DNA of 36,130 nt from contig JAQBPQ010000145.1 in assembly GCA_028287445.1 (NCBI GenBank), positions 1-36,130 of the forward strand, read 5' to 3'. Position numbers and translations under genes: made by a program. The notes under the pieces were generated by a model, which saw nothing but the letters and a program-made list of their open reading frames with translations, did no database searches and was not told the origin of the DNA. Origin of the DNA: Cohnella sp. Its GTDB lineage: Bacteria; Bacillota; Bacilli; Paenibacillales; Paenibacillaceae. Below, piece after piece: positions 23,369 to 32,601 of the stretch; position 1 is the stretch's first letter; every line of letters begins with the position of its first letter.

Positions 23369-25078
23369 ATGAAGAAGTGGATTTCCCTGTTGTTCGTCAC
23401 TGTCCTCATTCTATTCGCAAACATCGGAGGGGCTAGCGCAGCCGTTTCCAAGAAGGCCGCCGCTGCACCCACGCTGTATTTGAACGGAAAGGTGCTACAG
23501 GCGAAAGTGCCTCCCGTAATGTCGGGCGCGTCCGTCTTGGTGCCGGTTCGAACGGTCGCGGAGAATCTGGGTTACAAGGTGAGCTTCGACAAGAAGAAGA
23601 AAATCGTGTCGGTGAAGCAAAATTCCACCTTGATCCAGATGACGTTGAACAACAAGAAAGCCAATGTCAACGGAAAATCCGTCACCATGACGGAACCGCC
23701 GAAACTGCAGTCGGACACCACGCTCATTCCGATTCGGTTTGTCGGAGAGACGCTCGGCCTGCAAATCATGTGGGATAACTCGAGCAAGTCGGCGTTTCTT
23801 TATACGGACGCTGCACCCGGCGACACCGGAACAGGTAGCGGCAACGGAAACGGTACAGGCGCCGTCCCTACTCCGGGAACAGATACCGGCACAGGTGCAG
23901 GAACCGGTACTGGAACCCCGGCGACCCCAGATCCGGGAGCAGGTACAGGTACTACACCGACTCCAGTTCCGGGACCAGGTACTCCAACCACTCCGGCACC
24001 CGGAACAGGTACAGGAACCGGCACCGGCTCGCAAACAGGTACGACTCCCCCTGATGGCGGCTTAATCGGAGTCGTAGATGGTTCGGACGGCAACGGAAGC
24101 ACCGGAGGAACGGGGGATCAAACCGGCGGAGGTCAAACAACGCCGACCGTCATCCCCGCGCATCTGCACCAAATTCGTTACGAACCGGACGCAGTCGTCA
24201 TTACATACGACGGATTGACTGCACCCACGACGAGTGTATTCAGCGGTCCGGATCGTATCGTCATCGATTTGCCTAACGCGGAGTTCGCGGCGGATTTCAC
24301 GGCGGATCAAACACCAATGTTTACGAATGGCCTTCCTGCCGTCGGTCAAATCGCAGAGCTTGCGGTTACCGGACACGAAGCGCTTCAGAAGATTCGATTC
24401 TCGCAGTATCAGAACAATCCCAATACCGTGCGCGTCGTTCTCGACCTCAGTCAAACGTGGGGATACGATGTGAAGAACGACGCCCTCAATGGCGAGCTTC
24501 GCATCAATTTGAAGAAGCCGGAAACTTCACAACCTGGCAAATCCGGCTACACCATCGTCCTTGACGCCGGTCATGGCGGATCGGATCCTGGAGCTGCGAG
24601 CGTGACGGGACATTGGGAGAAAGAATTCAATCTTTCCGTCGTCATGAAGGTGAAGGCGCTTCTGGAAAATGATCCTCGGATCAACCTCGTGCTTACCCGT
24701 GAATCCGATGTATACCCTACTTTGGACGACCGGGTCAATCTGGCGAATTCCTTGAAGGCCGATCTGTTCCTGTCGGTGCATGCCAACAGCTATTACAAGG
24801 CCACCAATGGAACGGAAACCTATTACACCCGAGCGAACAGTCAAGCGTTCGCCAGGCTGCTTCACAAGAATGCCGTTGCGGCTACGGGCTTTAAGGACAA
24901 CGGCGTCCGAACCGCCAATTTTAAAGTGATCAAATACACGACGATGCCCGCCGTTCTGCTTGAGACCGGATATTTGTCCAATGACTCGGATGGACCGCAG
25001 TTGTTCACCGATGCGTTGCAAAACCGGGTCGCCGCAGCCATCGCAACATCGTTCAAACAATATTTCAATTTACAGTAA
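23369..25078 (+). CDS. Secreted N-acetylmuramoyl-L-alanine amidase with stalk-like linker
   Basis: 569 residues. A signal peptide (1-24, cleavage after ASA) is followed by a copper-amine-oxidase-N-like domain (about 36-145; VLVPVRTVAENLGYKV and LIPIRFVGETLGL repeats), a Gly/Thr/Pro linker (about 149-265), an AMIN domain (about 266-390) and a C-terminal Amidase_3 domain (about 396-568). Zinc and catalytic residues are visible: H402 (DAGHGGSDPG), the Glu in WEKEFNLS, the His in SVHANS and E532 (LLETGYLSN). It would cut the amide between MurNAc and the stem peptide outside the cell; AMIN domains target such enzymes to the wall. ATG 23369 follows GAGGTGA. The neighbouring SLH protein suggests a wall or S-layer context. 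Confidence 0.92.
   Translation: MKKWISLLFVTVLILFANIGGASAAVSKKAAAAPTLYLNGKVLQAKVPPVMSGASVLVPVRTVAENLGYKVSFDKKKKIVSVKQNSTLIQMTLNNKKANVNGKSVTMTEPPKLQSDTTLIPIRFVGETLGLQIMWDNSSKSAFLYTDAAPGDTGTGSGNGNGTGAVPTPGTDTGTGAGTGTGTPATPDPGAGTGTTPTPVPGPGTPTTPAPGTGTGTGTGSQTGTTPPDGGLIGVVDGSDGNGSTGGTGDQTGGGQTTPTVIPAHLHQIRYEPDAVVITYDGLTAPTTSVFSGPDRIVIDLPNAEFAADFTADQTPMFTNGLPAVGQIAELAVTGHEALQKIRFSQYQNNPNTVRVVLDLSQTWGYDVKNDALNGELRINLKKPETSQPGKSGYTIVLDAGHGGSDPGAASVTGHWEKEFNLSVVMKVKALLENDPRINLVLTRESDVYPTLDDRVNLANSLKADLFLSVHANSYYKATNGTETYYTRANSQAFARLLHKNAVAATGFKDNGVRTANFKVIKYTTMPAVLLETGYLSNDSDGPQLFTDALQNRVAAAIATSFKQYFNLQ
23815..24130 (+). repeat. Low-complexity Gly/Thr/Pro-coding repeat
   Basis: Degenerate short repeats of the GGTACAGGAACCGG type encode GTGTG and TPxPG runs in the amidase linker. 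Codon use within the repeat is varied, so it is not a recent perfect tandem expansion, but slippage could alter its length. Confidence 0.75.
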
Positions 25079-25084
25079 TTCAAA

Positions 25085-25107
25085 CCGGCCCCCGATCAGG
25101 GGGCCGG
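25085..25107 (+). other. Strong GC hairpin between amidase and SLH genes
   Basis: CCGGCCCCC pairs with GGGGGCCGG around GATCA. No T-run follows, so it is unlikely to be a full terminator. It may set relative expression of the two genes by stopping 3' exonucleases. Confidence 0.5.
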
Positions 25108-25134
25108 CATATCTATGTCGGGGAGAGTTAACGG

Positions 25135-27849
25135 ATGGAAATCAAGACTCATTTGAAAAGAACGGTTCTCGCCATCACTTTGGCTGCTTTTGTATGGACC
25201 GGCACAGCATGGTCGGTTTCTACCGTGTCAGCCGCCGCCAATCCGTTCAGCGATGTGAAAGCGGGCCACTGGGCAGAGAAACATGTCGTGAAATTGGCGC
25301 TGCAAGACATCATTCGCGGAAGCGAAGGAAAATTTCGGCCGAACGACTCCATTAAGCGGGAGGACGCCGTAATTGTCGCGCTCAAATTCATGGGTGCCAC
25401 TGACCAAATGGCAAGCTCGGGCAGCATCGCATTCCCTGGAACATTCCAAGTGGACGAATATGCGAAGCCTTACGTTGTGGAGGCTTTTAAGAGAAAGCTT
25501 TTGCTGGCGGACGAAGAGTATGCTCTTGCCAATCAGGAGAAAGGCAAGCCCTGGGGCAAAACCCCCGCTTCCCGCGAATGGGTCGCCCGTCTGCTCGTTC
25601 GTGCCATTGCCAAAGAATCGGAAGCGGCCACGAATGCGGGCAAAGCGACTGCATTCTCCGATAACGGCAAAATGGATGCCAAGCTTCGGGCCTATGTGCT
25701 GACTGCCGTTCAAGAAGGGCTGGTTGCCGGTGTGACGCCGACGACTTTCGAACCGAAATCTCCGATCACCCGTGCGGCCATCGCCACTTTGTTCAGCAAG
25801 GCGGAAACGAAAATCGCGACGGCTTATTCCGGACAAGTGTCCGGCATGCTGCTATCCATCGCTGCCGGCAAACTGAGCGTGTTGCATGACGACGGCACCA
25901 TTCACGACTACACGATTACACCTTCGACCATGATCGGCCGTTACGATTCGGACAAGCCGGGTACGCTTGCCTCTTTGAAGCTTTACGGCAAGGCGATCCT
26001 GATCAGCGGCGGAGACGGATCGATCGGATACGTGGAGCAAGTGGACGATACGGCCAAGGTAAAGTCGGTTGACGGTACGCTGACCCGGATACATACCGAA
26101 GCACCGAAATTGACGCTGTTGGTCGGAGACAATTATGAGCCTTATACGTACGATACCGCTCATCCACCAGTTGTGACGGATGCGCAAGGCAAGACGATCG
26201 CGCTGAAGGATATCCCGGTAGGTTCTGCGATTAGTCTCAAGTTGGATACGGTCCGTAAAGAACCGCAAATCCTCGCCATCACAGTGAAACAGAGCGTCAT
26301 CAACAAAACCGGAACCGGAACGGTCACAGCCTGGAACGCCGCCGCCGGAACCCTTGAGGTGAGCGATGCAGCGGGAACCAAAGAGACGTTGTCGGTATCC
26401 CCGCAAGCCACGTTCAAACGAGGTGACGTTTATGTCTTAAAGGACGACTTGAAAGTGGGAGACACCGTTACCTACGAAGTCGTCGCCAGCGTCGTGAAGA
26501 GCATCCAAATGGCAAAGCCGGTTCAAACGACCGCGGTCGGGAAATTTGACGTTTATACCCAAGCGAACGACTCCATCCAATTCATCGAGAACGGTGAGCT
26601 AAAGGCCAAATTTTTGGCGGACAAGGCAACCGTTACGATTGATGGTTTAAAGGATGCGGGATTGGACGACCTGCAAAAAGACGACGCTGTGACACTGGCT
26701 CTGGACAGCAACGGCAACGTGACCAACATCCATGTGACCAACCGCAGCGTACAAACGGTGGCCGGCGTAACGGTGGCGGGCTATATTGCCAAGACGAAGT
26801 CCTTGTCCGTGTATGATGCGGCGGCGAAGCCGTACAATTTCTACTTGAGCGACAATGTACGTTACGATTTGAACGGTACGAAGCTGGATGCCGCAGCGGC
26901 TCAACTTCTGCTTACGACAGGCAAGAAAATCACCGTTTCCTACAGCGGATCGAATGACAGCGGCAGAATTGCCGTATCGGTTTCCTTGATCGGCAGTTAT
27001 ACCGGTACGCTGCTCGAAAATAATACAACGGCCAAGACACTCAAATTGCAGGTAGACGCGACGAACACGGTAACACTTCCTTATACTTCTCCATCGATTG
27101 AAGTATACGGTCAAACTTCATCTTCCTTCTCGGACGTCAAACTCGGCGATCCACTGACGGTCGTACTCAATGCGGCACAGGATCTGATCGTTGGCGTGCA
27201 ACTGCACAAAACCGCTCAGTTCGAAGTGGTTTCGGTTGACGTTTCCGGTTCGAAATTCCGCGCCAAATGGACCGGCGGAAATTCCGCGGTTGAGGAATGG
27301 ACAATCCCAAGTACCGCGGTGCTGCAGGACGAAACAGGAGCGGCGGTCACACTCGGTCAATTCGCCCCGTCATCCGTCGTGAACGTCTCGTTCCAAGGGA
27401 AGACACCGGTCAAGATCAAGAGCGTGAACGTCACGTATGGCAAGGTGGTATCCGTGAACACGACAGCTTCCACGGTTGATATTGCCTTGGCTAATGGGTC
27501 TACCGTGACAAGACAAATTGGCCTTTCACCTCTGATCGTGCGCGATAATACGACGTCCGGTTCGCTGTCCGCAATTCAACCGGATGATCGTGTTGAAATC
27601 CGCAAGGACGAAAACGATCGCTCCGTGCTTCAAGCCGTTCCTGCGGTCCGCAAAGAATTTTGGTATTATGATTCGACCACCCGCGCGGTGAATGTGTGGC
27701 ACAGCGGAGCTGAGCAATTTTCCTATGAAGTAGACCCGCAAGTGTATATTCATCAAGGCAGCACGCTTTTGACCATGTCCAGTCTGAATAACAAAGACGC
27801 GATTTCTCTCTATGTCCTTCACGGCAAGGTAATGGAAATCGCCAAATAA
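25135..27849 (+). CDS. Large secreted SLH-domain surface protein
   Basis: 904 residues. A signal peptide (1-34, VSA-AA) is followed by three SLH modules at about 36-80, 100-160 and 170-228. The first has FSDVKAGHWAEKHVVKLALQDII; the third has TPTTFEPKSPITRAAIATLF. SLH modules bind pyruvylated secondary wall polymer, so the protein should be attached to the wall. The remaining ~670 residues are Thr/Val-rich and predicted mostly beta, with recurring segments of the type GTVTAWNAAAGTLEVSD (also SVDGTLTRIHTEAPKLTL and GKVVSVNTTASTVDIAL), suggesting repeated small beta domains. No enzyme motif was seen. ATG 25135 follows GGGGAGAG; the amidase ends 56 bp upstream. It could be an S-layer-associated structural protein, but its function is unknown. 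Confidence 0.85.
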   Translation: MEIKTHLKRTVLAITLAAFVWTGTAWSVSTVSAAANPFSDVKAGHWAEKHVVKLALQDIIRGSEGKFRPNDSIKREDAVIVALKFMGATDQMASSGSIAFPGTFQVDEYAKPYVVEAFKRKLLLADEEYALANQEKGKPWGKTPASREWVARLLVRAIAKESEAATNAGKATAFSDNGKMDAKLRAYVLTAVQEGLVAGVTPTTFEPKSPITRAAIATLFSKAETKIATAYSGQVSGMLLSIAAGKLSVLHDDGTIHDYTITPSTMIGRYDSDKPGTLASLKLYGKAILISGGDGSIGYVEQVDDTAKVKSVDGTLTRIHTEAPKLTLLVGDNYEPYTYDTAHPPVVTDAQGKTIALKDIPVGSAISLKLDTVRKEPQILAITVKQSVINKTGTGTVTAWNAAAGTLEVSDAAGTKETLSVSPQATFKRGDVYVLKDDLKVGDTVTYEVVASVVKSIQMAKPVQTTAVGKFDVYTQANDSIQFIENGELKAKFLADKATVTIDGLKDAGLDDLQKDDAVTLALDSNGNVTNIHVTNRSVQTVAGVTVAGYIAKTKSLSVYDAAAKPYNFYLSDNVRYDLNGTKLDAAAAQLLLTTGKKITVSYSGSNDSGRIAVSVSLIGSYTGTLLENNTTAKTLKLQVDATNTVTLPYTSPSIEVYGQTSSSFSDVKLGDPLTVVLNAAQDLIVGVQLHKTAQFEVVSVDVSGSKFRAKWTGGNSAVEEWTIPSTAVLQDETGAAVTLGQFAPSSVVNVSFQGKTPVKIKSVNVTYGKVVSVNTTASTVDIALANGSTVTRQIGLSPLIVRDNTTSGSLSAIQPDDRVEIRKDENDRSVLQAVPAVRKEFWYYDSTTRAVNVWHSGAEQFSYEVDPQVYIHQGSTLLTMSSLNNKDAISLYVLHGKVMEIAK

Positions 27850-27863
27850 GAGGTTCATGTCGG

Positions 27864-27886
27864 GGCCGCCTTCGGGCGGTCTTTTT
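27864..27886 (+). terminator. Terminator of the SLH protein gene
   Basis: GGCCGCC pairs with GGCGGTC around a stable TTCG tetraloop, followed by TTTTT. Confidence 0.85.
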
Positions 27887-27956
27887 CGCATGCTTGCCGG
27901 GAAGTCGAACTTTCGGTACACTTGGGTTGAATTTTGACGACGGGGGAGCCTGAACA

Positions 27957-28655
27957 ATGAACGCCATCACGATGAGACAGACGTTGGATACGATTGCCGA
28001 GATGTTCCCGGATGCCAGGTGCGAGTTGAATCACCGCAATCCGTTCGAGCTGCTCATCGCCGTATTGCTATCCGCCCAATGTACGGACGAGACGGTCAAC
28101 AAGGTGACGGCGTCGTTGTTCGACAAATATAAGAAGCCAGAGGATTATTTGAAAGTTCCTTTAGAAGAGTTGGAAAATGACATCCGGCGCATTGGCTTGT
28201 TCCGCAATAAATCGGCCAATATCCAGAAACTTTGCCGGATTCTGCTTGATAAATACGGAGGAGAAGTGCCGAGGGAGCATGAAGCGCTCACGGAGCTTCC
28301 CGGCGTTGGACGCAAGACGGCGAATGTCGTCGTATCCAATGCGTTCGACGTTCCCGCGATCGCCGTGGACACACATGTGGAGCGCGTTTCCAAACGACTC
28401 GGCGCGGCTAAGCAAGGCGACTCCGTGCTGGAAGTGGAGAAGAAGCTGATGAGGCTCGTCCCCCGGGACGAATGGACGATCACGCATCATCGGCTCATTT
28501 TCTTCGGACGTTACCATTGTAAAGCGCAGAACCCTCAATGCGAGGTTTGTCCGTTGCTGGACCGCTGTAAGGAAGGCAAAGCCCGCATGAAAGCGGCTTT
28601 GGGCAAACCCCGGCCAAAAAAGCAAAAAGGAGCGCGACAGCTTGAATCATCTTGA
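27957..28655 (+). CDS. nth: Endonuclease III (DNA glycosylase/AP lyase)
   Basis: 232 residues. The helix-hairpin-helix LPGVGRKTANVV carries catalytic K120; D138 (AVDTHVERV) is the second catalytic residue. A 4Fe-4S cluster is formed by C188-x6-C195-x2-C198-x5-C204. It excises oxidised pyrimidines and nicks abasic sites. A basic tail (KPRPKKQKG) follows. ATG 27957 is preceded by GGGGGAG. The end overlaps the dynamin gene by 14 nt. In B. subtilis nth directly follows dnaD; here they are about 20 kb apart. Confidence 0.96.
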   Translation: MNAITMRQTLDTIAEMFPDARCELNHRNPFELLIAVLLSAQCTDETVNKVTASLFDKYKKPEDYLKVPLEELENDIRRIGLFRNKSANIQKLCRILLDKYGGEVPREHEALTELPGVGRKTANVVVSNAFDVPAIAVDTHVERVSKRLGAAKQGDSVLEVEKKLMRLVPRDEWTITHHRLIFFGRYHCKAQNPQCEVCPLLDRCKEGKARMKAALGKPRPKKQKGARQLESS

Positions 28656-31600
28656 TCTGACGGCTCCGCCGAATGAAATCGATCATGCGGATATTCCATC
28701 TTTACGCGCGGCAATGGAAAAGATGGCGCAGTTCGTTCAAGCGGAAGGCGATGCCGAACAGAGTGTCAAGTTTCGTGAATTGGCCGCCAAGCTGGATAGA
28801 GGGTTCCTTACCGTCGCGTTCTGTGGACATTTCTCTGCCGGGAAATCGACGCTCGTGAACGCGATTTGCGGCGCTCCGCTTCTGCCGTCTTCTCCGATTC
28901 CGACCAGCGCGAATGTGGTGACCATCATAAACGGCGAACCGTCCGCCCGGATGACGTTTCGGGACAAGGACGGTTTCGCGTCCCAAGAACAGTCCATCCG
29001 GATTGAAGATCTGCACGGATTTGCGGTGGACGGAGAAGGCGTCGCTTCTATAGAAATATCGTATCCGGTGACACTGCTTGGAGATCGGATGGCGATTGTG
29101 GATACGCCAGGTGTCGACTCCACGGACTCTGCGCATCGGGTGGCGACAGAATCCGCGCTGCATCTCGCCGATGTCGTGTTTTATGTTACGGACTATAATC
29201 ACGTGTTGTCGGACGTGAATTTCCGCTTTCTTCGTGGAATGGCGGAATGGGGGAAACCGACTTACGTGATCGTCAATCAGATCGATAAACACCGGGAAGA
29301 GGAAGTGGGCTTCGGCGATTTCCGGGAAGGACTGCGCCAGGCGATGGAAACCTGGCACATCGATCCTGCAGGAATCCTGTTTCTCTCTTTAAGGCAGCCG
29401 GATCATCCTTTGTCGCAGTGGGATGAACTGGTGAGTGTTCTTCGTCAGCTGCAGCCGCTGCGAAACCTTCTCATGACCCGATCGGCAGAACGGTCGGCAC
29501 ATTTTTTGGCTGGGCAATTTCATGAAACTTTGCGTGTTCGCGATCGAGAGCAGCGGGAGCGTCTGCTGGAGCGGATGGGCGAAGGGGAGGAAGAGAGCGC
29601 TCTCCGCTTGGCTGCTGTGCGGGGAAGGTTGACGGAAGAGATGCAGGAAGTCCGCAGCGCAGGAGACCGGAGAAAAGAGGCGATTCGCGCCGAACTCGAC
29701 CGGCTGCTGGCCAATGCCAATCTGACACCCGCGGAGACGAGGGACAAGGCGGGAGAAGTGCTCGAGAGTTTGCAGGCCGGATTCAAATTCGGCTGGCTGG
29801 CGGGCGCGGCCAAGACGGAAGCCGAGCGTGAACGGCGCCTTGTGCGGCTAATGGACGATTTTAATCGCCAAATCACGGTGAATCTGAACGGTCATGTGAG
29901 AGAACTTCTGCGCCGTGCGGCTCATGAAGCCGGCTGGACCGGCGAAACGATGGAAGTTTCGCTGGATGAGGCGTTTCAGCCGGTGTCGGCGGAGTGGCTT
30001 CGCAGCCGGGTGAAACCCGGTATGGGCTCGGACGGGCAGGCGACGCTGAACTATGCAGCCGAAATAAGCGCCGAGGTGAAGGCGAATTATCGGAAAGCAG
30101 CTCTGAAGTGGGCCGATCGGGTGGAGGAATTTCATGAACCCGACCGACAAGCGGCAGAGTCACGATTGCAACGGGAGTTAGCTGATCTCGCTGAACAAGA
30201 GGAGGCGGCAGCGAAATGGAGCGAACTCGATGACGCTGAACGCGCGGAGACGGAACGGCTGCTCGCTCTGCTGCCGTCAGACAAACCGGATGTAACGCTG
30301 GAGCTTCCGATGGTCCATGAAGGGAAGATTCCTTCGACAACCGAATTCACGAAACCATTTGATCAAATTGCGGAACGAACAGCGACGCATACTGACGCGA
30401 GCGAACCGGAATTCCAGCTTGGCTCGCCAGGCGGTGCGGTGGAGCTGTTGGAACGGGCGTCCCAAGTGCTGTCGCCGCTTCCTGCGTTGTCGAAAACCGC
30501 GGAAGGGCTTGCCGCAACCGCCGCCCGCTTTCGCGACAGGCGGTTCACGATCGCCTTGTTCGGCGCCTTCAGTGCGGGCAAGTCGTCGTTCGCCAATGCT
30601 TTGGTGGGCATGCCGGCGCTGCCGGTATCCCCGAATCCGACAACGGCCACCATCAATCGGATTGTGGAGCCAATGGAGCAGCATCCGCACGGCACAGCTT
30701 TGGTGACGATGAAGACAAGGGAAGCGCTGGTCGGAGACATCCGTTTTTCGCTTCGCCGCCTTGGACTGACCCAATCGGACATTGAAGAGGCAGGGAACGA
30801 TGCCGCGAAACTGCTGGCCTTGGCCGAGCGAATGACGCCGGATAACGTGCATCCGCGGGGAAAACCTCATTTGTCCTTCCTGCGCGCCGCGTCGGAGGGC
30901 TTGGCGCGTTACGGCGAGTCACTGGGCACCCGATTCCAAGCCGGGGGACAAGAGTATCGCCGGTACGCGGCCGAGGAGCAGGCCTCCTGCTTTGTCGCGG
31001 AGATCGATCTGTTTGTCGATTCCCCGCTTACTCGCGGAGGTGCCGTGCTCGTGGACACGCCGGGAGCGGATTCGATCAATGCGCGGCATACGGGCGCCGC
31101 GTTCGAATATATCAAAAACGCGGACGCCGTTCTATTCGTCACTTATTACAACCATGCCTTCACCGAAGCGGATCGGCAGTTTCTGAATCAATTGGGCAGT
31201 GTGAAGGACGTATTCGAGTTGGACAAGATGTTTTTCGTCATTAACGCCGCCGATCTGGCTGTTTCCGATACGGAGTTGGACGCGGTCAAGCAGCACGTTT
31301 CCGCACAATTGCTTAAGCATGGTATCCGCAACCCGAGATTATTTGCCGTGTCGAGTCTGGACGGTTTGAAGGCTAAAAACGGGAACAATCGGCAAATGTT
31401 GGAATTGTCCGGCCTTGCCGCTTTTGAATCGTCCTTCCGCCGGTTTGCGGAGACCGAGCTTGGAGGGCTGGCCATGGCCTCCGCCCGCAAGGAACTTAAC
31501 CGCGCCGGCAAACTGCTCGAAGGCTGGCTCCAATCCGCATCCGCAGATTCTGCGACCCGAGAGGCCGAAGCACAGCGTCTTCGTAAGCAGGCTGAAATAT

Positions 31601-32331
31601 GGCGGGAGCAAGGCGCCGGCGATCTTCCGGCGGCCGCGGTGCAGCCTCTTCTACAGGAAGTCGCCGAACAGCTTTATCATTTGAGACAACGGGTACGTTA
31701 CCGGTTTCATGAGCATTTTCTGACGGCATTTCATCCTTCGATCTTGCAAGACGACGGACGCGATTTAAAGAAGTTGTTGACCGCGTGCTGGGACGACCTG
31801 AAACGGAGCGTCGGAGAAGACCTTCTTCAGGAGATGAGAGCCGCAGGTCTTCGGCTGGAAGTCCTTCTGCAACGGACCGTAGATGAGAAAGTAACCTCCA
31901 TAGCTGCCGAATGGACTGCTCAAGGTTTCATACCCGAGACAACGGCAGTTTCGGCGCTGGATCTTCCTTATTCCGAACCTTTTGACCAAGGACCGCAGAT
32001 GGAAGCCAACCGCTTATGGCAGTCTTTTAAATCGCCCAAACACTTTTTTGAACAGGAAGGCAGTACGGCGCTGCGCGACGAAGCAGCGGATTTGCTGTTC
32101 CGGTCCGCAGACGAGTGGTTGTCTCTGTTGCAGGAACAATGGAGTGTTCAGGCGGCGGAGCAGTTGAACAGCTCTTTGTTTGACGCCTATGAGCAACTGT
32201 CAGGCGAACTGGCGTCCTATGCGCAAAGTTTGAGTGAGTCGATCCACCGCCCCGAGGAACGAGAGCAATTGTCCGAAGTTCAAACGCAGTGGAACAGCAT
32301 CGTATCTGAAAAAAACAGGCTGACCACGTAA
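28642..32331 (+). CDS. Two-headed bacterial dynamin-like GTPase (DynA/YpbR type)
   Basis: 1229 residues with two complete dynamin-family GTPase modules. Head 1 has the P-loop GHFSAGKST (62-70), switch II DTPGVDS (154-160) and G4 NQID (212-215). Head 2 has GAFSAGKSS (about 641-649), DTPGADS (about 805-811) and the less usual G4 NAAD. Long helical regions follow each head (about 290-420 and 500-560; then 970-1229) and would form stalks and membrane-binding tips. Architecture and length match B. subtilis DynA (1193 residues), which tethers and fuses membranes and helps during phage or antibiotic stress. TTG 28642 follows AAGGAG at 9 nt; its position within nth and the ribosome site support this start. 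Confidence 0.92.
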   Translation: MNHLDLTAPPNEIDHADIPSLRAAMEKMAQFVQAEGDAEQSVKFRELAAKLDRGFLTVAFCGHFSAGKSTLVNAICGAPLLPSSPIPTSANVVTIINGEPSARMTFRDKDGFASQEQSIRIEDLHGFAVDGEGVASIEISYPVTLLGDRMAIVDTPGVDSTDSAHRVATESALHLADVVFYVTDYNHVLSDVNFRFLRGMAEWGKPTYVIVNQIDKHREEEVGFGDFREGLRQAMETWHIDPAGILFLSLRQPDHPLSQWDELVSVLRQLQPLRNLLMTRSAERSAHFLAGQFHETLRVRDREQRERLLERMGEGEEESALRLAAVRGRLTEEMQEVRSAGDRRKEAIRAELDRLLANANLTPAETRDKAGEVLESLQAGFKFGWLAGAAKTEAERERRLVRLMDDFNRQITVNLNGHVRELLRRAAHEAGWTGETMEVSLDEAFQPVSAEWLRSRVKPGMGSDGQATLNYAAEISAEVKANYRKAALKWADRVEEFHEPDRQAAESRLQRELADLAEQEEAAAKWSELDDAERAETERLLALLPSDKPDVTLELPMVHEGKIPSTTEFTKPFDQIAERTATHTDASEPEFQLGSPGGAVELLERASQVLSPLPALSKTAEGLAATAARFRDRRFTIALFGAFSAGKSSFANALVGMPALPVSPNPTTATINRIVEPMEQHPHGTALVTMKTREALVGDIRFSLRRLGLTQSDIEEAGNDAAKLLALAERMTPDNVHPRGKPHLSFLRAASEGLARYGESLGTRFQAGGQEYRRYAAEEQASCFVAEIDLFVDSPLTRGGAVLVDTPGADSINARHTGAAFEYIKNADAVLFVTYYNHAFTEADRQFLNQLGSVKDVFELDKMFFVINAADLAVSDTELDAVKQHVSAQLLKHGIRNPRLFAVSSLDGLKAKNGNNRQMLELSGLAAFESSFRRFAETELGGLAMASARKELNRAGKLLEGWLQSASADSATREAEAQRLRKQAEIWREQGAGDLPAAAVQPLLQEVAEQLYHLRQRVRYRFHEHFLTAFHPSILQDDGRDLKKLLTACWDDLKRSVGEDLLQEMRAAGLRLEVLLQRTVDEKVTSIAAEWTAQGFIPETTAVSALDLPYSEPFDQGPQMEANRLWQSFKSPKHFFEQEGSTALRDEAADLLFRSADEWLSLLQEQWSVQAAEQLNSSLFDAYEQLSGELASYAQSLSESIHRPEEREQLSEVQTQWNSIVSEKNRLTT

Positions 32332-32354
32332 CCGGTCAATTGCTCTGGAATCCT

Positions 32355-32395
32355 GCATTCTTCCATCATCTACTTGATGGAAGAATGCTTTTTTT
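32355..32395 (+). terminator. Terminator of nth-dynamin
   Basis: A perfect 14-bp stem, GCATTCTTCCATCA with TGATGGAAGAATGC, with loop TCTACT and seven T's. The 206 bp between it and the next gene hold no clear gene; TATAAA at 32562 with TTGCGG 15 bp upstream is a poor promoter candidate. Confidence 0.92.
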
Positions 32396-32601
32396 ATGGC
32401 TTGTGCATCCATTCTCAAGGATACCAAGAAAAAGGCGGATATTGCGCATGATTCGCGACGATTTAGGAGAATTTCCCGCATCGGCCGTCCATTTCGGAAC
32501 GATGCTCCTGCTGATCAGCCGAAAAAGTGATTTTACGCCATTGCGGCCGGCGGCCATTGGGTATAAACTCCCATGGTAAGCAGCGAGAGGAGGCCCATTT
32601 T

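Noticed and set aside
32448-32579. Small ORF of 43 codons between the dynamin terminator and the ABC exporter
   Set aside because: AAAGGCGG precedes the ATG, but the peptide has no recognisable feature and lies in a likely leader region; conservation would be needed.
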